From the NCBI GenBank assembly GCA_031260285.1, contig JAIRKD010000002.1, positions 1 to 64,000 of the forward strand: a stretch of DNA of 64,000 nt. Direction: 5' to 3'. The position numbers and the translations under genes were made by a program. How positions within the stretch are numbered: the stretch's first letter is position 1; each line of letters begins with the position of its first letter. The stretch comes from Gemmatimonadota bacterium. Lineage in GTDB: Bacteria > Gemmatimonadota > Gemmatimonadetes > Longimicrobiales > Longimicrobiaceae. Shown here piece by piece: positions 44,610 to 54,968 of the stretch. The notes under the pieces are model-generated. The model saw nothing but the letters and a program-made list of their open reading frames with translations. It searched no databases and had not been told where the DNA came from.

Positions 44610-45368
44610 ATGGAGCTGCTGAGAGACCCGAATACCTGGATCGCGTTTGCGACGTTGACGGCGCTCGAGATCGTTCTGGGCATCGACAACATCATCTTCA
44701 TTTCGATTCTTGCGTCCCGACTCCCGCCTGAGCGTCGGAATGCAGCGCGGCTGACCGGCCTCGCGCTGGCGATGTTCACGCGCTCCCTGCTTCTGCTGGG
44801 CCTCGCCTGGATGATGCGGCTCACCGCGCCGCTCTTCGTCGTTATAGGGGAGGAGATCTCGGGCCGCGATATCATCCTGATGGCGGGGGGTCTCTTCCTG
44901 GTGGCGAACAGCACCCACGAGATCCATGACAAGCTTGAAGGCCATGAGGGAACACCCGCCCGTCGCCGGCGGACGCCGTCGTTCCCGATGATCATCCTTC
45001 AGATCCTCATTCTGGATATCGTTTTTTCGCTGGACTCCGTGATTACGGCGGTCGGAATGGTGGATGAGGTGAACATCATGATCGCGGCGGTGATCGCGGC
45101 GATCGGGGTCATGATGGTCTTCGCGGGCCCGATCGGGCGTTTTGTTGAAACCCATCCGACCATCAAGATGCTCGCCCTCAGCTTCCTTCTGCTGATCGGG
45201 GTGATGCTGATCGCGGAGGGTTTTGATCAGCATATCCCCCGGGGGTACATCTATTTTGCGATGGCGTTCTCACTGCTTGTGGAGATGCTGAACCTGCGCG
45301 CAGGGGCCCAGGAGAAGCAGCAGATGACCGGAGCGGATGGGGGTGGACGGGTGGATCTGGGGCAGTAG
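44610..45368 (+). CDS. TerC family integral membrane protein (Mn2+ export type)
   Basis: A 252-residue membrane protein with about seven hydrophobic segments. Family markers are TALEIVLGIDNIIFISILA and LDIVFSLDSVITAVGM, each with the acidic residue (E/D) implicated in metal transport. DKLEGHEGTP is a cytoplasmic His-containing loop. Members such as MeeF/Alx export Mn2+, others affect tellurite tolerance. I searched the 230-bp leader for a yybP-ykoY Mn riboswitch and saw none. Stands alone, followed by the hairpin for pckA. Confidence 0.92.
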   Translation: MELLRDPNTWIAFATLTALEIVLGIDNIIFISILASRLPPERRNAARLTGLALAMFTRSLLLLGLAWMMRLTAPLFVVIGEEISGRDIILMAGGLFLVANSTHEIHDKLEGHEGTPARRRRTPSFPMIILQILILDIVFSLDSVITAVGMVDEVNIMIAAVIAAIGVMMVFAGPIGRFVETHPTIKMLALSFLLLIGVMLIAEGFDQHIPRGYIYFAMAFSLLVEMLNLRAGAQEKQQMTGADGGGRVDLGQ

Positions 45369-45439
45369 AGGGGGGATGCGGTTCAGGTAGCGCGGCAGGG
45401 GCGGGCCTGTCCCTGCAAACCAATTCCATTCTGCGGCCA

Positions 45440-45473
45440 GCTGCGGGGGGCTTCATCCTTCACCCCCCACAGC
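45440..45473 (-). terminator. Terminator-like hairpin of pckA
   Basis: GCTG-c-GGGGGG (45440-45450) pairs with CCCCCC-a-CAGC (45463-45473) with a single mismatch and a 12-nt loop. It begins 9 bases after the pckA stop (minus strand), and lies 70 bases after terC. There is no T-run. Confidence 0.6.
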
Positions 45474-45482
45474 TTCCGCCTG

Positions 45483-47102
<1,620 letters not shown>

Positions 47103-47103
47103 G

Positions 47104-47120
47104 ATGCCCGATGATCCCGG
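47104..47120 (-). promoter_or_regulatory. Start-codon-proximal motif shared by pckA and glcD (copy 1)
   Basis: ATGCCCGATGATCCCGG on the plus strand matches 51401-51417 at 16 of 17 positions. It lies immediately 5' of the pckA start. On the mRNA strand it reads CCGGGATCATCGGGCAT. It is absent from the other start regions I inspected. Confidence 0.45.
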
Positions 47121-47196
47121 TACTGGTTTCTGATGATCGTGCGTTGATCGGAACGGACGTCAGGCCGATCGGTTTTCTCCGGTTCCGAACCAGTCA

Positions 47197-47208
47197 TAGT
47201 ACGTACTA
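47197..47208 (-). promoter_or_regulatory. Perfect 12-bp palindrome in the pckA promoter region
   Basis: TAGTACGTACTA is self-complementary. It lies about 95 bp upstream of the pckA start and overlaps a TACTAT sequence that could be the -10 element. A repressor site is likely but not identified. Confidence 0.5.
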
Positions 47209-47393
47209 ACAAAGAATACAGGGATCGGTACTGGAGACACAACGGGGGAGCCGCGCCGGGGCCGGATCCGCGATTATCTGCCTTCTGCGGGGCGGGTGTA
47301 AATCTGCCCTGCCGCCGGACGTGAAGAGTGTTCATAAGGGCTTACATAACACCCAATATAATGAGTCAGAGACGGAAAGGCTGGAGAGGAATT

Positions 47394-48686
47394 TCAGCGG
47401 GTTCCCGGGTCGGTGCCGTTGTAGGCCGCGGCCAGGAGCTCCACCGTATGCCGTACGGGAAGAGGCCGCCCCAGCTGACGGAGGTGGTGCCCGATCTGGG
47501 TTGCGCACCCGATATTTCCGGTTGCGATCAGCTCCGCGCCCGTCTCCAGAATCATCCGCGCCTTCCGCTCTCCCAGCTGATCCGCGATCCGGGGCTGCTC
47601 GATGTTGTACGTGCCCGCGGATCCACAGCATAGATCCCCCTCCGGAATGGCTGCCAGCGTCACACCCGGGATGGAGTTCAGCAGCCGGCGCGGGGCCTCG
47701 CGGACTCCCTGTCCATGCGCCAGATGGCAGGCGTCGTGGTAGGCAACCGTGAGCGGGCGGGGGAGCGGAGGCGGGATGAGAGCTCCCAGTTCGTCCAGCA
47801 GTTCGCTCACATCCCGGACCTTTGCCGCAAGCGTGTGGGCCCGGTCCTCGTGCTCTGTACCCGCAAAGAGCAGCGGATACTCGTGCATGCCGGAGCCGCA
47901 CCCCGCCGCGGTAGTGACCACCGCGTCCACATCCCCCGGGTCGAGCCGGTTGAAGTTGCGCAGGGCAAGTTCGCGGGCCTCTTCCGCAGCACCTGTGTGC
48001 ATCGAGAGTGCGCCGCAGCACCCCTGGTCCGGAGGAACCACAACCTCAACCCCGTTGGCTACCAGCACCTGGATCGCTGCTGTGTTGATCTCGGGGGCAA
48101 GCACCTGCTGCGCGCATCCCGTGAGGAGCGCAACCCGGGCACGGCGAGGGCCAGCCGCCGGATGGAGCGGTGAGGTGACGGCTGCGGGAGGAAGGGTTTC
48201 CGGAAGCAGCCCGAGCATCGCCCGGAAGGGTTCGGGCAGGAGCGGGTCGGGCAGAAGTCGGGCAAGGGATTTCCCCAGCCGCCCGGCCTGTGCCGCCATA
48301 CGGAAGCGGTCCGGATAGGGAAGCGTCTGGTTGATGAGCGTTCTGGTCACCTTCTCCGCCAGTGGCCGGTGGCGTCGTGACTCAGCCAGTGCACGGAAAG
48401 GTGTGATCAGATTGCCATACTGTACCCCTGAAGGGCAGGCACTGACGCACCCCAGGCACCCCAGACATCGGTCGATATGGGGAAGGACCTCCTCCAGCGG
48501 CAGCTCACCCTCCAGCACCCCTTTCATAAGGATGATGCGTCCCCGGGGGGAGTCCATTTCCTCTTCGAGAAGGTTGTAGGTCGGGCAGGCCGGCAGACAG
48601 AATCCGCAGTGCACACACGACTCAACCGCGCCGGCCATGGCTTCACCGGAGGGCCCCAGCGTATCAACGGGGATCTGATGCTGCAA
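47394..48686 (-). CDS. glcF: Glycolate oxidase iron-sulfur subunit GlcF
   Basis: A 430-residue electron-transfer subunit of glycolate dehydrogenase (glycolate to glyoxylate). Two ferredoxin-type 4Fe-4S motifs are present: [14 protein letters not shown] and [14 protein letters not shown]. Two CCG domains follow ([19 protein letters not shown] and [12 protein letters not shown]), with [16 protein letters not shown] start at TTG 48686, because AAGGA lies nine bases upstream and QHQIPVD...CVHCGFC resembles the E. coli GlcF start; an ATG at about 48638 is the alternative. It is the last gene of glcD-glcE-glcF. Confidence 0.93.
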   Translation of the reverse strand: MQHQIPVDTLGPSGEAMAGAVESCVHCGFCLPACPTYNLLEEEMDSPRGRIILMKGVLEGELPLEEVLPHIDRCLGCLGCVSACPSGVQYGNLITPFRALAESRRHRPLAEKVTRTLINQTLPYPDRFRMAAQAGRLGKSLARLLPDPLLPEPFRAMLGLLPETLPPAAVTSPLHPAAGPRRARVALLTGCAQQVLAPEINTAAIQVLVANGVEVVVPPDQGCCGALSMHTGAAEEARELALRNFNRLDPGDVDAVVTTAAGCGSGMHEYPLLFAGTEHEDRAHTLAAKVRDVSELLDELGALIPPPLPRPLTVAYHDACHLAHGQGVREAPRRLLNSIPGVTLAAIPEGDLCCGSAGTYNIEQPRIADQLGERKARMILETGAELIATGNIGCATQIGHHLRQLGRPLPVRHTVELLAAAYNGTDPGTR

Positions 48687-48715
48687 GGGATTGAATCCTT
48701 TCCGGTCCGGAATGG

Positions 48716-50011
48716 TTATCCGTGTGAGACGTCCGCCCGGGGCCAGATTCCGGGGAGGTCGAAACGGTTGTCGGGGTCGAGGGCGGAGGTGATCCGCTCC
48801 AGGAACGGCCCGCCGGGGATGGTCCCGATCCAGGGCTGTCTGGAGGGCGGGCCATCCACCCGCAGTGCTCCGAGCCCCGCCGCTCGCAGTAACCGGTTGA
48901 GTTGTGACTCCTCCCCCGGCCAGGCGACCCATGCCGTCTGGGCGCCGGAAGTATAACGGCGGATTGCTCCCTCCGCGCTCCAGCTCCGGTCCAGAGCCGC
49001 CACCCGCGCCGGGGTCACCGGAACCCGGTACAGAGACCATCCCTCCGGACACCAGTTCATTTCCGCCATTGCGGCCCAGTGGGTCACATCGTGATCGGGG
49101 GTTCCGGATGTGGAGACCAGGACGGGTGAAACGGAGACCGGAGGGGCAGATGCACCCGACTGGTTCCCGCCCGTCAGGAACTCCGCGACCTGTCTCTGGC
49201 GCGCCGGAAGGCCATCCGCCACACCTCCGATGCGAGCGAGGAGAGTAGCCCCCGAGGCAGGTCTGCCCTCCGTCCGGGACTCTCCGGGTACCGATCCTTC
49301 CTGCGTCCGGGGTTCTTCTTCTGATATCGATCCTTCGGAGATCATCAGGCTTCCCGGCACCAGATCCAGCGCCTCCAGATCAAACCGGCTGCGGGTCAGG
49401 CGGATCAGCGCTTCAAGAGCCAGCTCCAGCGAAGGAAACTCCGCGTACACGGTGGCGGTTGCGGCAGGGGCGGGGAAGACCTTGAAGGTGACTTCCGTGA
49501 GGATCCCCAGCCGGCCCAGACTTCCCACCATCAGACGGGGGAGGTCGAAACCCGCGGCATTCTTCACCACCTTCCCTCCCCCCCGGATCAGCTGGCCGCG
49601 GCCGTCCACAAAACGCGCGCCGATCAGGAAGTCGCGGACCCCACCGAACCGGTACTGCATCGACCCCGCGAGCCCGGTTGCGACTGTTCCCCCAAGGGTG
49701 GCGCCCCGGGCGGCGAAGGGTGGGTCAAAGGGAAGGTACTGATTCCGTTCCGCGAGCATCGCGGAGATCTCGGCGACGGGTGTTGCCGCGCCCGCTGTAA
49801 AGGTGAACTCCCCCGGATCGTACTCAACCACCCCGCGCAGCGCGGAGACATCGAGAAGCGTAACCGGAGTATCATCCGGACTGCTGCCTGAAGGGCTGAT
49901 CAGCGGGCTGGAGAGTGCTGGTTTGCTTCCCCCTCCCACGGAGAGAAGGCGAGGGTGTGTCTGAACCGCTTCCTGGACATCCTGCACGTCCCGAATGGGT
50001 ACTCTCGTCAT
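48716..50011 (-). CDS. glcE: Glycolate oxidase FAD-binding subunit GlcE
   Basis: A 431-residue FAD-binding 4 (PCMH-type) protein and partner of GlcD. Motifs are [44 protein letters not shown] and [23 protein letters not shown], the last being typical of GlcE. A Ser/Glu/Pro-rich stretch (about 49255-49350; [17 protein letters not shown]) interrupts the C-terminal half and contains short DNA repeats. ATG 50011 overlaps the glcD TGA by 4 bp (ATGA), so translation is coupled. Confidence 0.9.
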   Translation of the reverse strand: MTRVPIRDVQDVQEAVQTHPRLLSVGGGSKPALSSPLISPSGSSPDDTPVTLLDVSALRGVVEYDPGEFTFTAGAATPVAEISAMLAERNQYLPFDPPFAARGATLGGTVATGLAGSMQYRFGGVRDFLIGARFVDGRGQLIRGGGKVVKNAAGFDLPRLMVGSLGRLGILTEVTFKVFPAPAATATVYAEFPSLELALEALIRLTRSRFDLEALDLVPGSLMISEGSISEEEPRTQEGSVPGESRTEGRPASGATLLARIGGVADGLPARQRQVAEFLTGGNQSGASAPPVSVSPVLVSTSGTPDHDVTHWAAMAEMNWCPEGWSLYRVPVTPARVAALDRSWSAEGAIRRYTSGAQTAWVAWPGEESQLNRLLRAAGLGALRVDGPPSRQPWIGTIPGGPFLERITSALDPDNRFDLPGIWPRADVSHG

Positions 50012-51402
50012 GAGAGCCCTCCGGGCAGCATCTTTCCACGGTTCGCGATCCGTTCCGGGTCCACAGCGGCGCGAAGCTGTTCCATACACGCCAGCTCTGC
50101 CGGGCCGAACATCTTCGGCATGTGCGCCAGCTTCTCGATCCCCACCCCGTGCTCTCCCGTGATCGAGCCGCCGAGCTCCACGCAGAGCGCGATGATCTCT
50201 CCCGCCAGCTCCTCCGCCCGCTCAAGCCCTCCCGGAACCCGCCCATCATAGAGGATCAGGGGATGGAGATTTCCGTCTCCCGCATGGAAGACGTTTGCCA
50301 CCTCCAGCCCGTGTATCCGGCTCAGACGTTCGATACCCACCAGGGCTTCCCCCAGCCGGCCGCGGGGTACCACCCCGTCCTGTACAATGTAATCGGGTGA
50401 TAACCGACCCACCGCGGAGAAAGCTGATTTGCGGCCTTTCCAGATGCGGGCGCGTTCATCCGCGTTGTTCGCGACGCGGATTTCGCGGGCGCCGGACGTG
50501 CGGATCACCTCGACGAGACGGGTGAAGTCCGCTTCCACGGTCCGGGCTTCACCCTCCAGTTCGACGATCAGCAGAGCGGCTGCGTTCAGGGGATATCCCG
50601 CTCTGGCGCCAACTTCCGCCGCCTTGATCGCCAGCCGGTCCATGATCTCCATCGCACCGGGGAGGAGTCCGGACGCGATCACCGCGGTGACTGCATCACC
50701 CGCGGCTTCGAGGGAGTCGTAGGCGCCAAGGATCGTCCGGTAGAGCGCAGGGATCGGCAGAAGGCGGAGGGTGGTTTTCAGCGCGATTCCGAAGAGGCCT
50801 TCGCTGCCCACAAAGAAACCGTTGAGGTCCGGACCCACACTGTCCCGGCTGTCGCCGCCGACTTCGGTGACGGTGCCGTCGGGGAGGAGCAGCTCCATCC
50901 CCAGGACGTGGTTGCCCGTCATTCCGTATTTCAGGCAGTGGGCGCCGCCGGAGTTGAAGGCAACATTCCCACCGATGGTGCAGACCGCCTGGCTGGACGG
51001 ATCCGGCGCGTAGTAGAGGCCGAACGGCTCCGCGGCGCGGGAGACAGCCAGATTGACGACACCCGGCTCAACCACCGCGATCCGTTCATCGGGGTCGAGG
51101 CGGAGGATGTGGTTCAGCCGGTTGAGCGCGATCACCACCCCTTCCGCAACTGGAAGGGAGCCGCCGGAGAGGCTGGTTCCGCTGCCTCTGGCGACAAAGG
51201 GGATCCCGTTCCGGTGACAGAAGCGCACTGTTTCCACTACTTCCGTCGCGGTTTCCGGAATCACCACCGCCCCGGGGAGCTGGTTGAGCGCCGCAAGTGC
51301 GTCCGACCCGTACACCGCCATCCGCGCGGGGGTGGTCAGGATCCGGTCGGGCGGGAACAGCTGCCGCAGGCCGGAAAGCGAGGAGGAAAGAGCTCTGGTC
51401 AT
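50008..51402 (-). CDS. glcD: Glycolate oxidase subunit GlcD
   Basis: A 464-residue flavoprotein, the catalytic subunit that oxidises glycolate (or D-lactate). The FAD-binding motifs are [17 protein letters not shown] and [20 protein letters not shown]. The FAD-oxidase C domain ends with [16 protein letters not shown] and [12 protein letters not shown], the catalytic His-containing blocks. The start is ATG 51402; the frame runs back to 51561 without family support. It leads the glcD-glcE-glcF operon and has the motif shared with pckA at its start codon. D-lactate dehydrogenase is a possible alternative activity. Confidence 0.92.
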   Translation of the reverse strand: MTRALSSSLSGLRQLFPPDRILTTPARMAVYGSDALAALNQLPGAVVIPETATEVVETVRFCHRNGIPFVARGSGTSLSGGSLPVAEGVVIALNRLNHILRLDPDERIAVVEPGVVNLAVSRAAEPFGLYYAPDPSSQAVCTIGGNVAFNSGGAHCLKYGMTGNHVLGMELLLPDGTVTEVGGDSRDSVGPDLNGFFVGSEGLFGIALKTTLRLLPIPALYRTILGAYDSLEAAGDAVTAVIASGLLPGAMEIMDRLAIKAAEVGARAGYPLNAAALLIVELEGEARTVEADFTRLVEVIRTSGAREIRVANNADERARIWKGRKSAFSAVGRLSPDYIVQDGVVPRGRLGEALVGIERLSRIHGLEVANVFHAGDGNLHPLILYDGRVPGGLERAEELAGEIIALCVELGGSITGEHGVGIEKLAHMPKMFGPAELACMEQLRAAVDPERIANRGKMLPGGLS

Positions 51403-51417
51403 GCCCGATGATACCGG
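51401..51417 (-). promoter_or_regulatory. Start-codon-proximal motif shared by pckA and glcD (copy 2)
   Basis: ATGCCCGATGATACCGG on the plus strand overlaps the glcD start codon and differs from the pckA copy at one base. The mRNA-sense form is CCGGTATCATCGGGCAT. It may be a shared leader or operator element. Confidence 0.45.
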
Positions 51418-51496
51418 GCTCCGACCTCCGACGCAAAGGCGCGGGGTACGGAATGGTCTCCGCGCCCCGCGCCTCTGCAGAAGTCCTTTCTCCGGA

Positions 51497-52225
51497 TTAT
51501 ATCTCGTCGAGAGGTTTTCCTTCCGTATCCCCCGCCTGACGGACAACATCCCGGATCTCATTTGCCGCCCGTTCCAGAATCTCCCGGATCCGGTTGACGG
51601 TGGCCGGGTCGTCGCTCAGCCGGGTCATCTGCTCGATCCCCTCCCGGAAGACTTTCATGAACGAGCGGAAAACTCCCTTCACCTCTTTTGCCTCCGAGGT
51701 GAAGCGGTTGGCGAACTCCGAAACGCGATCCATGACATCGTCAGCGCGCTTCGAGTGCTCGTCCAGAAAGGCCCGTCCCTCGTCGGTCACGCTGTATATA
51801 TGACGTCCGTCCGTCTCCTGAGAAGTGACGTAGCCCTGATCCCGCAGGAGCTGGAGAACCGGGTAGACCGATCCCGCGCTCGCTGAATACCATCCCCGGG
51901 ATCTCTCTTCCAGTGCCTGCATCACCTCGTACCCGTGCATGGGTTTGGTCGCAAGCAGACGCAGGATGGCGTACTTCAGATCTCCACGGTCAAAGATCCG
52001 CCGGCCCGGCCCGCGCCGGCCTCCAAAGCCTCCTGCTCCCCCTCCTCCCGGCCCGCGCCGGCCTCCGGGCCCACCCCATGGCCCGCCGAACGGTCCATCA
52101 AATGCACCCTCAAACGCTCCGAAAAAACCGGCGGGTGGCCCGAATCCGGCCGGCGGCTCACTTCCCTCGCCGAACCAGGAACTCCACACCGACCGCCATT
52201 CATTCTCATGCTTCCGGTTCTCCAT
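51497..52225 (-). CDS. PadR family transcriptional regulator with Gly-rich head
   Basis: A 242-residue regulator. The PadR winged helix covers about residues 80-165: [40 protein letters not shown] and [17 protein letters not shown]-terminal helical region probably dimerises. Residues 22-75 are Gly/Phe/Pro/Arg-rich ([20 protein letters not shown]) and likely disordered. ATG 52225 follows AGGAGGAGTC, so the start is secure. Two perfect CGATATATCG palindromes lie just upstream, suggesting autoregulation. The regulated partner could be the divergent dienelactone-hydrolase-like gene. Confidence 0.9.
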   Translation of the reverse strand: MENRKHENEWRSVWSSWFGEGSEPPAGFGPPAGFFGAFEGAFDGPFGGPWGGPGGRRGPGGGGAGGFGGRRGPGRRIFDRGDLKYAILRLLATKPMHGYEVMQALEERSRGWYSASAGSVYPVLQLLRDQGYVTSQETDGRHIYSVTDEGRAFLDEHSKRADDVMDRVSEFANRFTSEAKEVKGVFRSFMKVFREGIEQMTRLSDDPATVNRIREILERAANEIRDVVRQAGDTEGKPLDEI

Positions 52226-52247
52226 ACCAGACTCCTCCTTCTTAAAG

Positions 52248-52257
52248 CGATATATCG
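52248..52257. promoter_or_regulatory. Putative PadR operator 1 (CGATATATCG)
   Basis: Perfect palindrome 23 bp upstream of the padR start codon. A second copy lies exactly 30 bp away, centre to centre, about three helical turns, as expected for two dimers on the same DNA face. Confidence 0.65.
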
Positions 52258-52276
52258 TGAAGTCGAAATGATAATA

Positions 52277-52288
52277 CCGATATATCGG
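52277..52288. promoter_or_regulatory. Putative PadR operator 2 (CCGATATATCGG)
   Basis: Extended perfect 12-bp palindrome containing the same CGATATATCG core as operator 1. Confidence 0.65.
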
Positions 52289-52649
52289 CAAAAAGGTTTC
52301 CAGCGGATTTCCAGGGAGGGTTACGGCGGAATGAGTGCATGTGGCGGATGGAGAGGGATGGAAGAGGGAGAGGACAGGGGAGTGGGAAAGTGGACAGGCG
52401 GAGTCGATAACCGTCTCTGTGCGGAAAGTGCGCTGGTCCGCACAGCATCCGTGCGCTTGCGGAGTCGATCCGCGAGAGGACAGGTGAGGCATGGGGAAGT
52501 GATTGTCAGGCAGCGGTCAGGCTATCGTTACAGAGGGATGAGGTGCAGCCTTGTTCGGCGGGGTACGGGGACCCATGATTCACTCTTCGAACGTATTCCG
52601 GGGGATCAGGGCTCCTTCGGATCGGTTAAGCTCAACGGGAAGGGATGGA

Positions 52650-53522
52650 ATGATGAGATATTCAGCACGGATGTTCGGAGTTCTGCTGCTGGCGGCGGGA
52701 TGTTCCGCGCCGGAGACGCGTGAGGTGCCCGAGACCGCGGCAACCGAGATGACCACTCTGTCAGGTGCGTTGCCCGCAAGTGCGGAAGAAGCGCAGGCCC
52801 GGCTGGCGGCATCTCCGCGCCATGGGGAGTGGGCGATTGTACATACCAGTCCCACAGACAGCGTGCGCGCCTGGGTGGTCTATCCGGAGCGGAGCACCCC
52901 GGCGCCGGTGATTGTTGTGGTTCACGAGATCTTTGGACTGTCACACTGGGTGCGCGCGGTTGCGGACCAGTTCGCGGCGGAGGGTTTCATCGCCATCGCG
53001 CCGGACCTCCTGACGATGAACAACATTCCACTCGGGGGAGACGGGGCGCCGGATGCGGATATCGCGCGGGCCCAGATCGCGACGCTGAACAACGATGTTG
53101 TTCACCAGCAGCTGCTGGCGGTTGCTGAATACGGGATGTCGCTCCCGGCGGCGGAGAAGCGCTATGGGATTGTCGGCTACTGCTGGGGTGGCGGGATCTC
53201 CTTCGAGCATGCGATCCGTTCACCGTCTCTGGGCGCATCGGTTGTGTACTACGGAACCAGCCCTGATACCACGCTCTACGGTTCGATCAACGCGCCGATC
53301 CTCGGCCTGTATGGCGGGAACGACGAGCGTGTAAACGCAACGATCCCGAGAGCGCAGGAGGCGATGGCGCGGCTGGGCAAGCGGTATGAGGCGGAGATCT
53401 TCGCGGGTGCGGGCCATGGCTTCCTTCGTCAGCAGGATGGCATGGACGGAGCAAACCTGCGGGCGACCGAGGCTGCCTGGCCGCGTACGATCGCCTGGTT
53501 CCGGGAGAACCTCGAACGCTGA
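52650..53522 (+). CDS. Dienelactone hydrolase family lipoprotein
   Basis: A 290-residue lipoprotein. The lipobox is LLLAAGC, so the hydrolase acts in the envelope. The domain has HEIFGLSHWVRAVADQFA, the nucleophile elbow GYCWGGG (Cys nucleophile as in DLH) and the catalytic His in AGHGFLRQ. EIFGL supplies the Glu that controls the Cys in DLH. The substrate is unknown; true dienelactone hydrolases are cytoplasmic, so another ester is likely. ATG 52650 follows GGGAAGGGATGG. Adjacent ATG 52653 is also possible. Confidence 0.9.
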   Translation: MMRYSARMFGVLLLAAGCSAPETREVPETAATEMTTLSGALPASAEEAQARLAASPRHGEWAIVHTSPTDSVRAWVVYPERSTPAPVIVVVHEIFGLSHWVRAVADQFAAEGFIAIAPDLLTMNNIPLGGDGAPDADIARAQIATLNNDVVHQQLLAVAEYGMSLPAAEKRYGIVGYCWGGGISFEHAIRSPSLGASVVYYGTSPDTTLYGSINAPILGLYGGNDERVNATIPRAQEAMARLGKRYEAEIFAGAGHGFLRQQDGMDGANLRATEAAWPRTIAWFRENLER

Positions 53523-53640
53523 GCTTCGGGCGTCCGGAGAGCTGTACTGTGATCGGGGCCTGTCCGCAGACGCGGGAGTCCGCGGTGAGGAGGCGGGCTC
53601 CTTCACTTCCAAATCATTCTGCCTTCAACCAGTCCGGCTC

Positions 53641-54570
53641 TTGAATCAACATCGCGGAACTCTCAGGACAGAGCTGGGGCTGGTGATGGTAGCGGCCATC
53701 TGGGGCCTCAACTTTGTTGTGGTGAAGAGCGCTCTGGGGGTGCTGGCGCCTCTGGGGTTCAACGCGATGCGGCATCTGGTTGCGTCGGGGTTCATGCTGG
53801 TTGTGCTGCTGGCGAGCGGTGGCGTGGGTCGTCCGGAGCGCGAGGACTGGCCGCGGATTGTGGGGATGGGCGTTCTGGGGATCATCTGCTACCAGATGGC
53901 GTTCATGTTCGGCCTGGACCGCACGAGGGCGGGGAATGCGAGCTTGATGCTCGCCCTCGCGCCGATCTTTGTTCTCCTTTTTGGTGGACGGAGCGGGGAG
54001 GGTGGCGTGCGCGCTTGGCTTGGCGTAATTCTCTCGGTTCTGGGGATCGCGATTGTCAGCTGGAACACCTTTTCGCTTACCGGTGGTTCCACACTGATAG
54101 GTGATCTGATCCTCATCGGCGCCGCCGCGATCTGGGCGCTCTATACCATCGGTTCGAAGCCGCTGATCAGCCGTTACGGGCCGATCCGGGCGACTGTCTG
54201 GCCGCTCTGGATCGGATCGATCGGGGTGGTTCTTGCTGGCGTCCCGGCGCTGGTCCGTCAGGACTGGTCGGTGGTCGGGCCTGCCGCCTGGGGTGGTGTC
54301 CTCTACTCCGCGTGTTTTGCGATCGGAATCGCGTACCTGCTCTGGTACCGCGGTGTTGAGCGGGTGGGTGGCGCCCGGACGGCGGTTTTCTCCAACCTCG
54401 CGCCCGTTGTGGCGATTGCCGCCGGCGCGGTCTGGCTTGGTGAAGCGTTCACCATCCATTCCCTTGCTGGCGCACTGCTCGTGATCGGCGGGCTGATTCT
54501 CGTTCCCTCCGGTGGAACCGGTGAAGACGCCCCCGCCGATCAATACGCCCCGGCAGGCTCTGCCCGATAA
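53641..54570 (+). CDS. EamA (DMT superfamily) transporter
   Basis: A roughly 309-residue membrane protein with ten hydrophobic helices in two EamA repeats. Repeat 1 starts LVMVAAIWGLNFVVVKSAL and repeat 2 starts LIGDLILIGAAAIWALYTIGS. Typical members export amino acids or metabolites. The start is unclear: TTG 53641 (no clear ribosome binding site) or ATG 53684. The frame is open to 53386, overlapping the hydrolase, but that part lacks family similarity. Last ~20 residues are a Pro/Ala-rich cytoplasmic tail. Confidence 0.85.
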   Translation: MNQHRGTLRTELGLVMVAAIWGLNFVVVKSALGVLAPLGFNAMRHLVASGFMLVVLLASGGVGRPEREDWPRIVGMGVLGIICYQMAFMFGLDRTRAGNASLMLALAPIFVLLFGGRSGEGGVRAWLGVILSVLGIAIVSWNTFSLTGGSTLIGDLILIGAAAIWALYTIGSKPLISRYGPIRATVWPLWIGSIGVVLAGVPALVRQDWSVVGPAAWGGVLYSACFAIGIAYLLWYRGVERVGGARTAVFSNLAPVVAIAAGAVWLGEAFTIHSLAGALLVIGGLILVPSGGTGEDAPADQYAPAGSAR

Positions 54571-54643
54571 CATCCGTTATCGATCGATAATGATGCCGCT
54601 GTCGGATACATATACCGCACACATTCCACGGAGGTCATGACCT

Positions 54644-54961
54644 ATGCTTGTCCTTACGACAAACAATATTGAAGGGAAGCGGATCACTCAGTATCTGGGG
54701 CTTGTGGCGGGCGAAGCGATTCTCGGCGCCAATATCTTCCGTGACTGCAGTGCTGGCATCCGCAATGTGATCGGCGGGCGCGCCGCTGCCTACGAGGAAG
54801 AGATCCGGAAGGCCCGGCAGATCGCGATCCGGGAGATGGTCGAAGAGGCGACTGCGCGTGGAGCCAACGCGGTGATCGCTGTGGATCTTGATTACGAGAC
54901 CGTCAACACGGGGATGCTGATGGTGAACGCCAGCGGCACCGCCGTTCTCTACGAGGAGTGA
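54644..54961 (+). CDS. YbjQ family (UPF0145) protein
   Basis: A 105-residue cytoplasmic protein. [21 protein letters not shown], the helix [20 protein letters not shown] and the closing [15 protein letters not shown] match the YbjQ family, which forms pentameric beta-alpha rings and is sometimes called heavy-metal-binding. GGAGG lies upstream of the ATG. Seven bases separate its stop from polA, so the two genes are probably co-transcribed. Confidence 0.9.
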   Translation: MLVLTTNNIEGKRITQYLGLVAGEAILGANIFRDCSAGIRNVIGGRAAAYEEEIRKARQIAIREMVEEATARGANAVIAVDLDYETVNTGMLMVNASGTAVLYEE

Positions 54962-54968
54962 GTCGCCG

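Larger units (their letters stand above)
52226..52649. other. Divergent regulatory region of padR and the hydrolase gene
   Basis: A 424-bp region. The padR-proximal part (52235-52300) is AT-rich and holds two operators listed separately. The rest is purine-rich and has no convincing gene; the frame from 52551 is the open 5' extension of the hydrolase. GGGAAGGGATGG at 52637-52648 serves as ribosome binding site for ATG 52650. Confidence 0.5.
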
